Under the pieces are notes generated by a model. That model ran no database searches and had not been told where the DNA came from. It was given only the letters and a program-made list of their open reading frames with translations. Position numbers and translations under genes: made by a program. From Thermoleophilaceae bacterium (GTDB lineage: Bacteria > Actinomycetota > Thermoleophilia > Solirubrobacterales > Thermoleophilaceae), in NCBI GenBank assembly GCA_013812485.1, contig JACCTJ010000259.1:1-5666 (forward strand): a DNA stretch of 5,666 nt, read 5' to 3'. Positions 1-5,615 of the stretch are shown here, piece by piece (position 1 is the stretch's first letter; the number at the start of each line of letters is the position of its first letter).

Positions 1-1
1 C

Positions 2-190
2 TTCCGCGCGCCCGCGCCGGTGGGCACGTTCGTGCGCGTGGCAGCCCGCGTCGAGGGTGGCGAGGGGCGAACGCTCGAGCTGAGCGCCGAGGCGCGCGGA
101 GTGGGAGGGGAACGTCCGTTGATCGCCGAGGCCCGCGCCCGGTTCGTGCGCGCCCCCGACGACGCCCCCGACGACCCGGACTCCGGCTGA
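2..190 (+). CDS. Probable hotdog-fold (PaaI/4HBT-type) acyl-CoA thioesterase, C-terminal end
   Basis: This is the end of a gene that starts before the window; 62 residues remain, closed by TGA at 188-190. The segment FRAPAPVGTFVRVAARVEGG, then a strand like RTLELSAEAR, then LIAEARARFVRA, matches the last strands of the PaaI/4HBT hotdog fold. In that family the pattern 'rf.aPvpvG..v.v.a.v', 'r.l.v.ae' and 'lvaea.g.fv' closes the domain. Family members hydrolyse acyl-CoA thioesters in the cytoplasm. The catalytic residues lie upstream and cannot be seen, so the substrate is open. The last 11 residues are an Asp/Pro-rich tail with a repeated DDAPDD-like unit. The presence of an acyl-CoA ligase further downstream fits acyl-CoA metabolism but proves no link. 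I am fairly sure of the reading frame and moderately sure of the fold. Confidence 0.65.
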   Translation, partial: FRAPAPVGTFVRVAARVEGGEGRTLELSAEARGVGGERPLIAEARARFVRAPDDAPDDPDSG

Positions 191-204
191 TCGAGGCCGC
201 GGCC

Positions 205-275
205 CCGCGCCGGGACTCGCGCGGTCGCCCGATAGCTTGTTGGTACAGCGCCCAAGACCGCGGGAGAAGAAGAGG
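205..275 (+). promoter_or_regulatory. Leader of the aconitase gene: possible -10 (TAGCTT, 233-238) and ribosome binding site
   Basis: The 89-base gap before the aconitase gene holds a TAGCTT hexamer at 233-238, which fits the actinobacterial TAnnnT -10 pattern, 41 bases before the ATG. No convincing -35 is seen. A purine-rich GAAGAAGAGG stretch ending at 275 lies 4 bases before the ATG at 280 and supports that start. Just upstream, 205-210 and 219-224 form a 6-bp GC-rich inverted repeat with an 8-base loop. It begins 14 bases after the thioesterase stop and could be a weak terminator or an operator. It overlaps a 16-bp direct repeat (213-228) that recurs at 2540-2555. Confidence 0.4.
213..228 (+). 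repeat. 16-bp direct repeat, copy 1 (second copy at 2540-2555)
   Basis: GGACTCGCGCGGTCGC occurs exactly at 213-228 and again at 2540-2555. Copy 1 lies 67 bases before the aconitase start; copy 2 lies 32 bases before the thiamine-binding gene start, right at the stop of the truncated secreted-protein frame. Both copies are in non-coding DNA upstream of genes on the same strand. A shared operator, or a scar of local recombination, is possible; the low-complexity composition makes chance a serious alternative. Confidence 0.45.
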
Positions 276-279
276 TCCG

Positions 280-2379
280 ATGCCGGAGAACCTGACACGC
301 CAGATCCTCAAGGAGCACCTCGTCGAGGGCGAGCTCGAGCCCGGCTCGCCGATCTCGCTCAAGATCGATCAGACGCTGCTCCAGGACGCCACCGGAACGA
401 TGGCCCTGATGCAGTTCGAACAGCTCGGCCTGCCGCGGGTGAGCGTGGAGCGGGCGGTCCAGTACATCGACCACAACGTCGTCCAGCTCGACTTCAAGAA
501 CCCCGACGACCACCGCATGCTCCAAGCGCTCGCTAGCAAGTACGGGATCCACTTCTCGCGCGCGGGCAACGGCATCAGCCACTACATCTCGATCGAGCGC
601 TTCGCCAAGCCGGGCCACATCATGGTCGGCGCCGACTCGCACACGACGACGAGCGGGGCGCTCGGGATGATCGCCATCGGCGCCGGCGGGCTCGATGTCG
701 CCGTGGCCATGGGCGGCTACCCCTACGAGATCGCCTGTCCCGCCGTGGTTCAGGTTCAACTGGAGGGTGAGCTTCAGCGTCCGTGGGTCCAGTCGAAGGA
801 CATCATCCTCGAGCTCCTGCGCCAGCTCTCGGCGAGCGGCGGCAAGGGCAAGGTGTTCGAGTTCACCGGGCCCGGGGCGGCGGACCTCTCGATCCCCGAG
901 CGCTCGACGATCGCCAACATGATCGCCGAGCTCGGCGCGACCTCGGCGGTCTTCCCGCCCGACGAGAACACCCGCGAATGGCTGCGCAGCCAGGCCCGTG
1001 AGAACGACTTCTCGCAGATGGGACCGGAGAACGACTGCTCCTACGACGAACGGGTGAACATCGACCTCGACGAGCTCGGGCCGCTCGTGGCCAAGCCCTC
1101 GAACCCCGACAACGTCGTCGCGATCGAGGAGGTGGCCGGAACCGACCTGGCCCAGGTGTGCTTCGGCTCCTCGGTCAACTCCTCCTATCTCGACCTCGCG
1201 CTGCCGGGCGCCGTGCTCGACGACAGGGGCGGTCAGATCGTCCATCCCTCGCTGGCCGCGACGGCCACGCCGGGCTCGCGCCAGATCCTCACCGCGATCG
1301 CCGAATCGGGCGTTTACCGCCAGCTCGTCCAGGGCGGCGTGCGGATGCTCGAGCCGGTCTGTGGGCCGTGCGTGGGGATGGGCATGGCGCCGCCGTCGAA
1401 CGCGAACTCGCTGCGGACCTTCAACCGCAACTTCCCGGGCCGCTCGGGCACGGCCGAGGACTCCGTCTTCCTGTGCTCGCCGGCGGTGGCAGCGGTCTCG
1501 ATGCTGAGCGGCAAGATCTCGGACCCGCGCGAGTACGGCGACGCGCCCGCGCTCCTGCCCATGCCGGCGCTCAAGCCCTACATCGAGGACGTCCACATCT
1601 TCGCGCCGGCCGACCCGCAGGAGGCCGAGAAGATCGAGATCCCGCGCGGTCCGAACATCAAGACGCCGCCCGAGCACACGCCGATCGAGGATGCGGTCGA
1701 GGCCAAGATCGCCACCGTGCAGCCCGATGACATCTCGACCGGCGACCTCGCCCCCGATGGTGTCGAGGTCATGAGCTACCGCTCGAACATTCCGGCGATC
1801 GCCGAGTTCACCTTCCGCCACCGCGACCCCGAGTTCCGCGGCCGGCTCAAGGAGTGGGGCCAGGGCTTCATCGTCGGCGGCGACAACTACGGCCAGGGAT
1901 CCTCGCGCGAGCACGCGGCGCTGGCGCCGCTCCAGCTCGGCGTCAAGGCGGTGTTCGCGAAGTCGTTCGCGCGCATCCACCGGCGCAACCTGGTGGCCCA
2001 GGGCATCCTCGCGCTGCTGTTCAAGGACGACGCCGACTACGACCGCGCCGAGGTCGCACAGACGTGGTCGCTGCCGAACGTCAAGCAGGAGCTCGAGCAC
2101 GGCTCCGAGGACATCACCGTGCGCATCGAGGAGTCGGGCGAGACGTTCACGGTCACCCATGACTTCGCCCCAACCGAGCGCGAGATGCTCGTGCTCGGCG
2201 GGCTGCTGAACTACCTCAAGGAGAAAGGCGAGCGGGTGGGCGGCAACGGTGCGAGGCCGAACGCCAAGGCGGCGGGAGTCGGCCAGGACAGGGAACAGGA
2301 GGGCGAGGCCGTCGAGGAAGGGGTCGGCGGGCAGTCCGAGAGCGGCACCGAGATCATCGACGTTGAGGAGTGCGCGTGA
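280..2379 (+). CDS. Aconitate hydratase (aconitase), ~650-residue bacterial type with extra C-terminal tail
   Basis: Aconitase interconverts citrate and isocitrate through cis-aconitate in the TCA cycle, using a [4Fe-4S] cluster in the cytoplasm. The 699-residue product has the N-terminal segment LTRQILKEHLVEGEL, GADSHTTTSG (117-126) with the active-site His, and CGPC (Cys361, Cys364), which supplies two cluster ligands. It also has FNRNF (381-385) followed by GRSGT, and a C-terminal swivel domain with GSSREH (540-545), whose Ser is the catalytic base in characterised aconitases. Domain order resembles the ~650-residue putative bacterial aconitase family (TIGR01342-like), not the ~900-residue AcnA. 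Two oddities: the first ligand motif, usually GSCTN, reads GSSVN (296-300), with a Cys at 294 instead; and residues from about 649 on form a Gly/Glu-rich tail beyond the fold. The ATG at 280 is supported by a purine-rich ribosome site. A homoaconitase or methylaconitase activity cannot be excluded from sequence alone. Confidence 0.93.
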   Translation: MPENLTRQILKEHLVEGELEPGSPISLKIDQTLLQDATGTMALMQFEQLGLPRVSVERAVQYIDHNVVQLDFKNPDDHRMLQALASKYGIHFSRAGNGISHYISIERFAKPGHIMVGADSHTTTSGALGMIAIGAGGLDVAVAMGGYPYEIACPAVVQVQLEGELQRPWVQSKDIILELLRQLSASGGKGKVFEFTGPGAADLSIPERSTIANMIAELGATSAVFPPDENTREWLRSQARENDFSQMGPENDCSYDERVNIDLDELGPLVAKPSNPDNVVAIEEVAGTDLAQVCFGSSVNSSYLDLALPGAVLDDRGGQIVHPSLAATATPGSRQILTAIAESGVYRQLVQGGVRMLEPVCGPCVGMGMAPPSNANSLRTFNRNFPGRSGTAEDSVFLCSPAVAAVSMLSGKISDPREYGDAPALLPMPALKPYIEDVHIFAPADPQEAEKIEIPRGPNIKTPPEHTPIEDAVEAKIATVQPDDISTGDLAPDGVEVMSYRSNIPAIAEFTFRHRDPEFRGRLKEWGQGFIVGGDNYGQGSSREHAALAPLQLGVKAVFAKSFARIHRRNLVAQGILALLFKDDADYDRAEVAQTWSLPNVKQELEHGSEDITVRIEESGETFTVTHDFAPTEREMLVLGGLLNYLKEKGERVGGNGARPNAKAAGVGQDREQEGEAVEEGVGGQSESGTEIIDVEECA

Positions 2380-2540
2380 GGAGAAGGTCGGTCAGAGCGG
2401 TCGTCGGAGGCCTTCTGGTGCTGGCGCTCGTGGTGCCCGCGGCGCTCGCCGGGGCAAGCGAGCTACGCCAGACGGCGAAGCTCTCGTTCACGGCGAATCA
2501 GCCGGGGTCGTCGTCCGGCGCATCGATCCTGATCGACTAG
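2376..2540 (+). pseudogene. Truncated secreted protein: signal peptide plus first ~28 mature residues
   Basis: A GTG codon at 2376 overlaps the aconitase stop in a GTGA arrangement and opens a 54-residue frame ending in TAG at 2538-2540. It begins with a textbook signal peptide: Arg-rich RRRSVR, a hydrophobic core GGLLVLALVVPAAL (11-24), and small residues at ALA (23-25) or AGA (25-27) as cleavage sites. The mature part begins ELRQTAKLSFTANQPGSSSG. From memory, this resembles the start of longer secreted proteins of unknown function in Thermoleophilia, where 'LRQTAK.tFT...PG.s.G' precedes an 'IDY.nPdDP' region. Here the frame stops right after ILID, and no continuation is seen in any forward frame. 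I infer a remnant of a larger gene cut off after the N-terminus. The alternative is a real small exported peptide translationally coupled to aconitase. Confidence 0.5.
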
Positions 2541-2555
2541 GACTCGCGCGGTCGC
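2540..2555 (+). repeat. 16-bp direct repeat, copy 2 (first copy at 213-228)
   Basis: This copy begins at the last base of the TAG that ends the truncated secreted-protein frame. If the truncation arose by recombination, the repeat would mark a possible junction. It is followed by two GGTCGCG units 12 bases apart. Confidence 0.45.
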
Positions 2556-2571
2556 GCTCCCGGTCGCGTCG

Positions 2572-2886
2572 ATGGCCACCGCCGACTTCACGGTCATCGG
2601 ACTCGGCCGGCCCGAGGCGGGCGCGTCTTTCTACCTGGCCGAGATCCGCCGGCGCCTCGAGGCGCAGGACCGGGTCGGCTTCCGCATGCACGCGATGGGC
2701 ACCTCGCTCGAGGGTGAGGTCGCCGACATCCTGGCCGTGGTCGGCGAGATGCACGCCGTGCCGCTCGAGCTCGGCCTGCCGCGCGCCTACACCGTGCTCA
2801 AGCTCGACGAGCGCCGCGACAAGCCGGGGCAGACCCTGGCCGACAAGGAGCGCTCGGTGGAGGAGCGGCTGCGCAGAGGGGACTGA
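2572..2886 (+). CDS. MTH1187/YkoF-type thiamine-binding family protein
   Basis: The 104-residue product matches the MTH1187 family (PF01910, formerly DUF77), small cytoplasmic ferredoxin-like proteins of about 100 residues. Characteristic segments appear in order: first strand DFTVIGLG (5-12); a helix with YLAEIRRRLE (21-30); HAMGTSLEGE (40-49), the family's 'pMGT.iEGd' hallmark; a second helix with DILAVVGEMH (52-61); then LKLDERRDKP (76-85) and KERSVEERL (92-100), matching 'iKiDdRrDkp...gKv.sVe..l'. Some relatives bind thiamine or its pyrimidine part; the role of most is untested, so salvage or carrier function is only inferred. The ATG at 2572 lacks a clear Shine-Dalgarno sequence. The upstream 31 bases hold a GGTCGCG unit twice (2550-2556, 2562-2568) and one copy of a 16-bp repeat. 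Neighbours on both sides are probable remnants, so no operon partner is evident. Confidence 0.85.
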   Translation: MATADFTVIGLGRPEAGASFYLAEIRRRLEAQDRVGFRMHAMGTSLEGEVADILAVVGEMHAVPLELGLPRAYTVLKLDERRDKPGQTLADKERSVEERLRRGD

Positions 2887-2910
2887 GTCCCGGCGAGGGG
2901 GACCATGGGT

Positions 2911-2935
2911 GAGACCGTTCCCAGCGAGCGGTCTC
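2911..2935 (+). terminator. Possible hairpin terminator after the thiamine-binding gene
   Basis: GAGACCG (2911-2917) and CGGTCTC (2929-2935) form a perfect 7-bp inverted repeat with an 11-base loop, starting 25 bases after the stop codon. No T-run follows, as is common in high-GC actinobacteria, so the terminator role is tentative. The same bases overlap the antisense acyl-CoA dehydrogenase-like fragment, so the pairing could be incidental. Confidence 0.3.
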
Positions 2936-2981
2936 GCGGATCAGGCGCTGCTCGTCGGTGGGCTCGGAAGTCGATCGTCTC
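2912..2981 (-). pseudogene. Short remnant resembling an acyl-CoA dehydrogenase N-terminus
   Basis: On the reverse strand, bases 2965 down to 2912 read EPTDEQRLIRETARWERS. The pattern 'l.eEQrlirdtvrdFa' is the well-known opening of acyl-CoA dehydrogenases. Immediately upstream, in a neighbouring frame (2981-2967), is ETIDF; removing one C at 2966 joins them as TIDFEPTDEQRLIRETAR, an even better match to such N-termini, which often begin 'm.idFelteeqr'. The match ends after RETAR: the expected continuation (a helix with 'fa...i.P') is absent and no flavin- or substrate-binding motif follows. If real, it is a 20-odd-codon frameshifted relic in the intergenic gap. A chance resemblance in GC-rich antisense DNA is possible. 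Confidence 0.33.
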
Positions 2982-3037
2982 TCGTGCGCCGCTCGGCGGG
3001 CGCGGATTATCTCGCCTCGGGCCTTGTCCGCCCCGGG

Positions 3038-3064
3038 TAGCATCGATCATCCACGGGAGAGGAG
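3038..3064 (+). promoter_or_regulatory. Possible -10 (TAGCAT) and Shine-Dalgarno site of the acyl-CoA ligase gene
   Basis: TAGCAT at 3038-3043 fits the TAnnnT -10 pattern and lies 27 bases before the ATG at 3071. AGGAG at 3060-3064, inside a longer purine run, sits 6 bases before that ATG and strongly supports the start. No convincing -35 box is seen at normal spacing. Together with the upstream hairpin, this suggests that the ligase begins its own transcription unit. Confidence 0.45.
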
Positions 3065-3070
3065 AGGGAG

Positions 3071-4705
3071 ATGCTCGAGGGACTGATGCAGCACGATTAT
3101 CCGCTGACGCTGGGACACGTGCTCGAGCGGATGCGCGGTATGAACGGCGACGGGGAGGTCGTCACCCTGACCGACGACGGCCTGCGCCGCGCGCGCTACG
3201 CGGAGGTGGCCGAGCGCGTCGACCGGCTGTGCGCCGGCCTGAGGGAGCTCGGCATCGAGGAGGGCGACCGCGTCGCGACCTTCTCGTGGAATACCCAGGA
3301 GCACCTCGAGGCCTATCTGGCCGCGCCGTGCATGGGCGCCGTGCTCCACACGCTCAACATCCGACTCTTCCCGGAGCAGCTCGAGTACATCGTCAATCAC
3401 GCCGAGGACCAGATCATCCTCGTGGACTCCTCGCTCGTCTCGGCGCTCGAGGAGCTCGCGCCGAAGTTCGAGACCGTCCGCCACTTTGTCGTGATCGGCG
3501 ACGGCGACGCCGGCTCGCTGCCCAGCGTGGTCCGCTACGAGGAGCTGCTGGCCGCCCAGTCGCCCGGCTTCGCCTACCCCCGCCTCGACGAGCGTGCCGC
3601 CGCCGGGCTCTGCTACACGAGCGGTACCACCGGCAACCCGAAGGGCGTCCTCTACTCACACCGCTCGAACGTTCTGCATGCCCTCGGCGCGTGTCTGGCC
3701 GATTCGCTCGGCGTCTCGCGCGAGGACCGCGTGCTGCCGGTCGTACCGATGTTCCACGCCAACGCGTGGGGACTGCCCTACGCCTCGGCGCTGGCCGGCG
3801 CCGACCTCGTCATGCCCTCGCGCTTCCTCCAGCCCGAGCCGCTCTCCCGCCTGATCGAGGGTGAGCGCGTGACCGTCGCCGGCGCGGTGCCGACGCTCTG
3901 GCTCGACCTCCTGCGCTACGCCGACGAGCACGAGCCCGACCTGTCGAGCATCCGGCTGGTGGCCTGCGGCGGCGCGGCGGTCCCGCGCTCGCTCATGGAG
4001 GCCTTTGAGGAGCGCCACGGCATGCGGATCGTCCAGGCCTGGGGCATGACGGAGACCAGCCCGCTCGGCTCGGTGGCCCACCCACCCTCCGAGGCCGAGG
4101 GCGAGGAGCGCTGGGGCTACCGCTCGACGGCGGGCCGCCTGATGCCGCTGGTCGAGGCGCGGATCGTCTCCGACGAGGGCGAGGAGATGCCCTGGGACGG
4201 CGAGGCCACCGGCGAGCTCGAGGTGCGGGGCCCGTGGATCGCCCGCTCTTACTACGAGGATCCCTCGACCGACGAGAGGTTCCACGACGGATGGCTGCGT
4301 ACCGGCGACGTGGCCGCGATCGACGCCAAGGGCTACATCCGCATCACCGACCGGGCCAAGGACGTGATCAAGTCGGGCGGCGAGTGGATCTCCTCGGTCG
4401 ACCTCGAGGGCGAGCTGATGGCTCACGACGCCGTCTCCGAGGCGGCGGTCATCGCGCGGCCCGACGAGCGCTGGTCCGAGCGGCCGCTGGCCTGCGTGGT
4501 GCTGGAGGACGGCGGATCGGCGAGCGTGGAGGACCTGCGCGAGCACCTGAGCGATCGCGTGGCCAAGTGGTGGATCCCGAGCGAGTTCGCCTTCATCGAC
4601 GAGGTCCCGAAGACGAGCGTCGGCAAGTTCGACAAGAAGGTGCTGCGCCGGCGCCTCGAGGAGGGCGAGCTCGAGGTCGCGGGCGAGGAGGTCACGGCCT
4701 CCTAG
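3071..4705 (+). CDS. AMP-forming medium/long-chain acyl-CoA ligase (FadD/AlkK-like)
   Basis: The 544-residue product is a full-length ANL-superfamily adenylate-forming enzyme. It would activate a carboxylic acid with ATP to an acyl-adenylate and then to acyl-CoA. Motifs in order: phosphate loop [11 protein letters not shown] (182-192); [12 protein letters not shown], typical of AlkK/ttLC-type fatty acyl-CoA synthetases; WGMTETSP (324-331), which binds adenine; GWLRTGD (407-413), whose Asp contacts the ribose; the hinge and C-terminal domain start [18 protein letters not shown] (425-442); and [11 protein letters not shown] (513-523), with Lys519 the likely adenylation lysine. The GEWISS wording is typical of the AlkK-like branch, suggesting medium- to long-chain fatty acids, though chain length cannot be read from sequence. 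No signal peptide or membrane segment is seen. A YqgE-type gene follows 22 bp later. The start is backed by AGGAG 6 bases upstream. No catalytic residue is missing. Confidence 0.92.
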   Translation: MLEGLMQHDYPLTLGHVLERMRGMNGDGEVVTLTDDGLRRARYAEVAERVDRLCAGLRELGIEEGDRVATFSWNTQEHLEAYLAAPCMGAVLHTLNIRLFPEQLEYIVNHAEDQIILVDSSLVSALEELAPKFETVRHFVVIGDGDAGSLPSVVRYEELLAAQSPGFAYPRLDERAAAGLCYTSGTTGNPKGVLYSHRSNVLHALGACLADSLGVSREDRVLPVVPMFHANAWGLPYASALAGADLVMPSRFLQPEPLSRLIEGERVTVAGAVPTLWLDLLRYADEHEPDLSSIRLVACGGAAVPRSLMEAFEERHGMRIVQAWGMTETSPLGSVAHPPSEAEGEERWGYRSTAGRLMPLVEARIVSDEGEEMPWDGEATGELEVRGPWIARSYYEDPSTDERFHDGWLRTGDVAAIDAKGYIRITDRAKDVIKSGGEWISSVDLEGELMAHDAVSEAAVIARPDERWSERPLACVVLEDGGSASVEDLREHLSDRVAKWWIPSEFAFIDEVPKTSVGKFDKKVLRRRLEEGELEVAGEEVTAS

Positions 4706-4727
4706 GGCGGGCTGCGAGGCTGCGCCG

Positions 4728-5255
4728 GTGACCGACTCCCTGCGCGGACAGCTCCTGATCGCCTCCCCGGCGCTGCCCGACCCCTTCGCGCGGACGGTGG
4801 TGCTCGTCGTCGAGCACGGCGCCGAGGGCGCGATGGGCGTCGTCCTCAACCGCCCGTCCGAGCATCGCGTGGCCGAGGTCGTCCCGCCGCTCGCCGCGCT
4901 CGCGGATGCGGACGACCTCGTCTACGCCGGCGGTCCGGTCGGGGCGAACGCCATCGTCGCCCTCGGCGAGTTCGCCGACCGGACCGACGCGGCGAGCCTG
5001 CTCGTCGGCGACCTCGGGCTGCTCGATCCGGACGCCGAGAGCCCGTCCCTGCGCCGCCTGCGCGTCTACTCGGGCTACGCCGGCTGGGCCCCTGCGCAGC
5101 TCGAGTCCGAGCTCGAGCGGGAGGGGTGGATCCTCGAGCCCGCCCACCCCGACGATCCCTTCCGCGAAGACGACCTGTGGGCGGCCGCGCTCACGCGCAA
5201 GGGCGGGTCCTACGCGCTGGTGGCGCGGATGCCGCCCGACCCGTCGCTCAACTGA
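4728..5255 (+). CDS. YqgE/AlgH family protein (UPF0301/DUF179)
   Basis: This 175-residue protein uses a GTG start, and its length is close to the family's usual ~185. The hallmark N-terminus is present: GQLLIASPALPDPFARTVVL (7-26), then EHGAEGAMGVVLNRP (29-43). So are YAGGPV (66-71) and YSGYAGWAPAQLESEL (115-130), the conserved 'GyaGWapgQLe.El' block, followed by a Trp at 135. YqgE/AlgH proteins are small, probably cytoplasmic and of unresolved biochemistry; the AlgH name comes from an alginate-regulation phenotype in Pseudomonas that need not apply here. The GTG at 4728 is the first plausible in-frame start, with only a weak GAGG upstream. The 22-bp gap after the ligase stop, with no hairpin, suggests co-transcription, but a functional tie to fatty-acid activation is not established. 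Confidence 0.93.
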   Translation: MTDSLRGQLLIASPALPDPFARTVVLVVEHGAEGAMGVVLNRPSEHRVAEVVPPLAALADADDLVYAGGPVGANAIVALGEFADRTDAASLLVGDLGLLDPDAESPSLRRLRVYSGYAGWAPAQLESELEREGWILEPAHPDDPFREDDLWAAALTRKGGSYALVARMPPDPSLN

Positions 5256-5278
5256 GCGGGCGGCCGGGCGCGGTCACC

Positions 5279-5284
5279 TAGACT
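5279..5284 (+). promoter_or_regulatory. Possible -10 element (TAGACT) for a leaderless transcript
   Basis: TAGACT fits the TAnnnT -10 consensus and ends 8 bases before the ATG at 5293. A transcript starting at the usual distance would begin at or next to that ATG, so the mRNA would be leaderless, as is common in actinobacteria. No Shine-Dalgarno sequence precedes the ATG, which fits this reading. Confidence 0.4.
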
Positions 5285-5292
5285 CGCCCGCG

Positions 5293-5615
5293 ATGGAGTT
5301 CGGGCTGTTCGTGCTGGGGGCTTCGCGATCCTGATCGCCATGCTGCTGGCCATCGGCCGCCTCTACCCCGGAACGGGGGCGGACCAGGTCGACCGGAAGC
5401 CGGCGCGCTCCTACGAGGACGAGATCCAGCTCGAGCTCGACGACTTCGAGCAGATGCTCGAGCTTCAGAACGAGCGCCGGCGCCGGCGCGGGACCCCGGA
5501 GCTGACCGAGGACCAGGTCCGCCTCGAGGTCGAGGCGCAGGAGCGCGAGCGGCGGGCGCGCTCGGAGCGCTACCGCGCCGGGGGCTTAGGGCCCGGCGCC
5601 GCCGGGCCGGGCTGA
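5293..5615 (+). CDS. Small single-span membrane protein with charged coiled-coil tail, frameshifted
   Basis: Two overlapping frames together make one sensible protein. From ATG 5293 the frame reads MEFGLFVLG and then meets TGA at 5332-5334. The next frame supplies GFAILIAMLLAIGRLYPG and runs to TGA at 5613-5615. Adding one G to the five-G run at 5316-5320 joins them into a 107-residue protein: a membrane helix at about 4-22, a short linker, then a highly charged, probably helical tail (SYEDEIQLELDDFEQMLELQ, NERRRRRGTPELTED) and an Arg/Glu-rich end. From memory, small proteins with a 'D.dqMLe..N.rRR.RG.peLTe' segment after one membrane helix occur in Thermoleophilia; their function is unknown. 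As written, the frame could only start at ATG 5340, which has no ribosome site and cuts the helix in half. Either the sequence lost a base in the G run or the gene is newly broken. Confidence 0.7.

Noticed and set aside
2249..3040. 263-residue forward frame across the aconitase end and the thiamine-binding gene
   Set aside because: It is an Arg/Ser-rich shadow frame that would override two better-supported genes and has no domain-like pattern.
2905..3864. 319-residue forward frame beginning between the thiamine-binding gene and the ligase
   Set aside because: Most of it is an Arg/Gly/Ala-rich out-of-frame reading of the ligase gene, with no family motif and no ribosome site at its start.
3656..4849. 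397-residue open frame on the reverse strand
   Set aside because: It lies antisense to the acyl-CoA ligase and the start of the YqgE gene, both strongly identified. Its His/Arg/Ala/Leu-rich composition with no recognisable motif is typical of mirror frames in GC-rich genes.
5256..5291. Inverted repeat GCGGGC / GCCCGC after the YqgE stop
   Set aside because: The arms are only 6 bp with a 24-base loop in GC-only sequence, too weak to call a terminator.
2524..5337. 12-base match CGATCCTGATCG at 2524-2535 and 5326-5337
   Set aside because: Both copies encode the same short Ile-Leu-Ile run in GC-preferring codons, so coincidence explains it.
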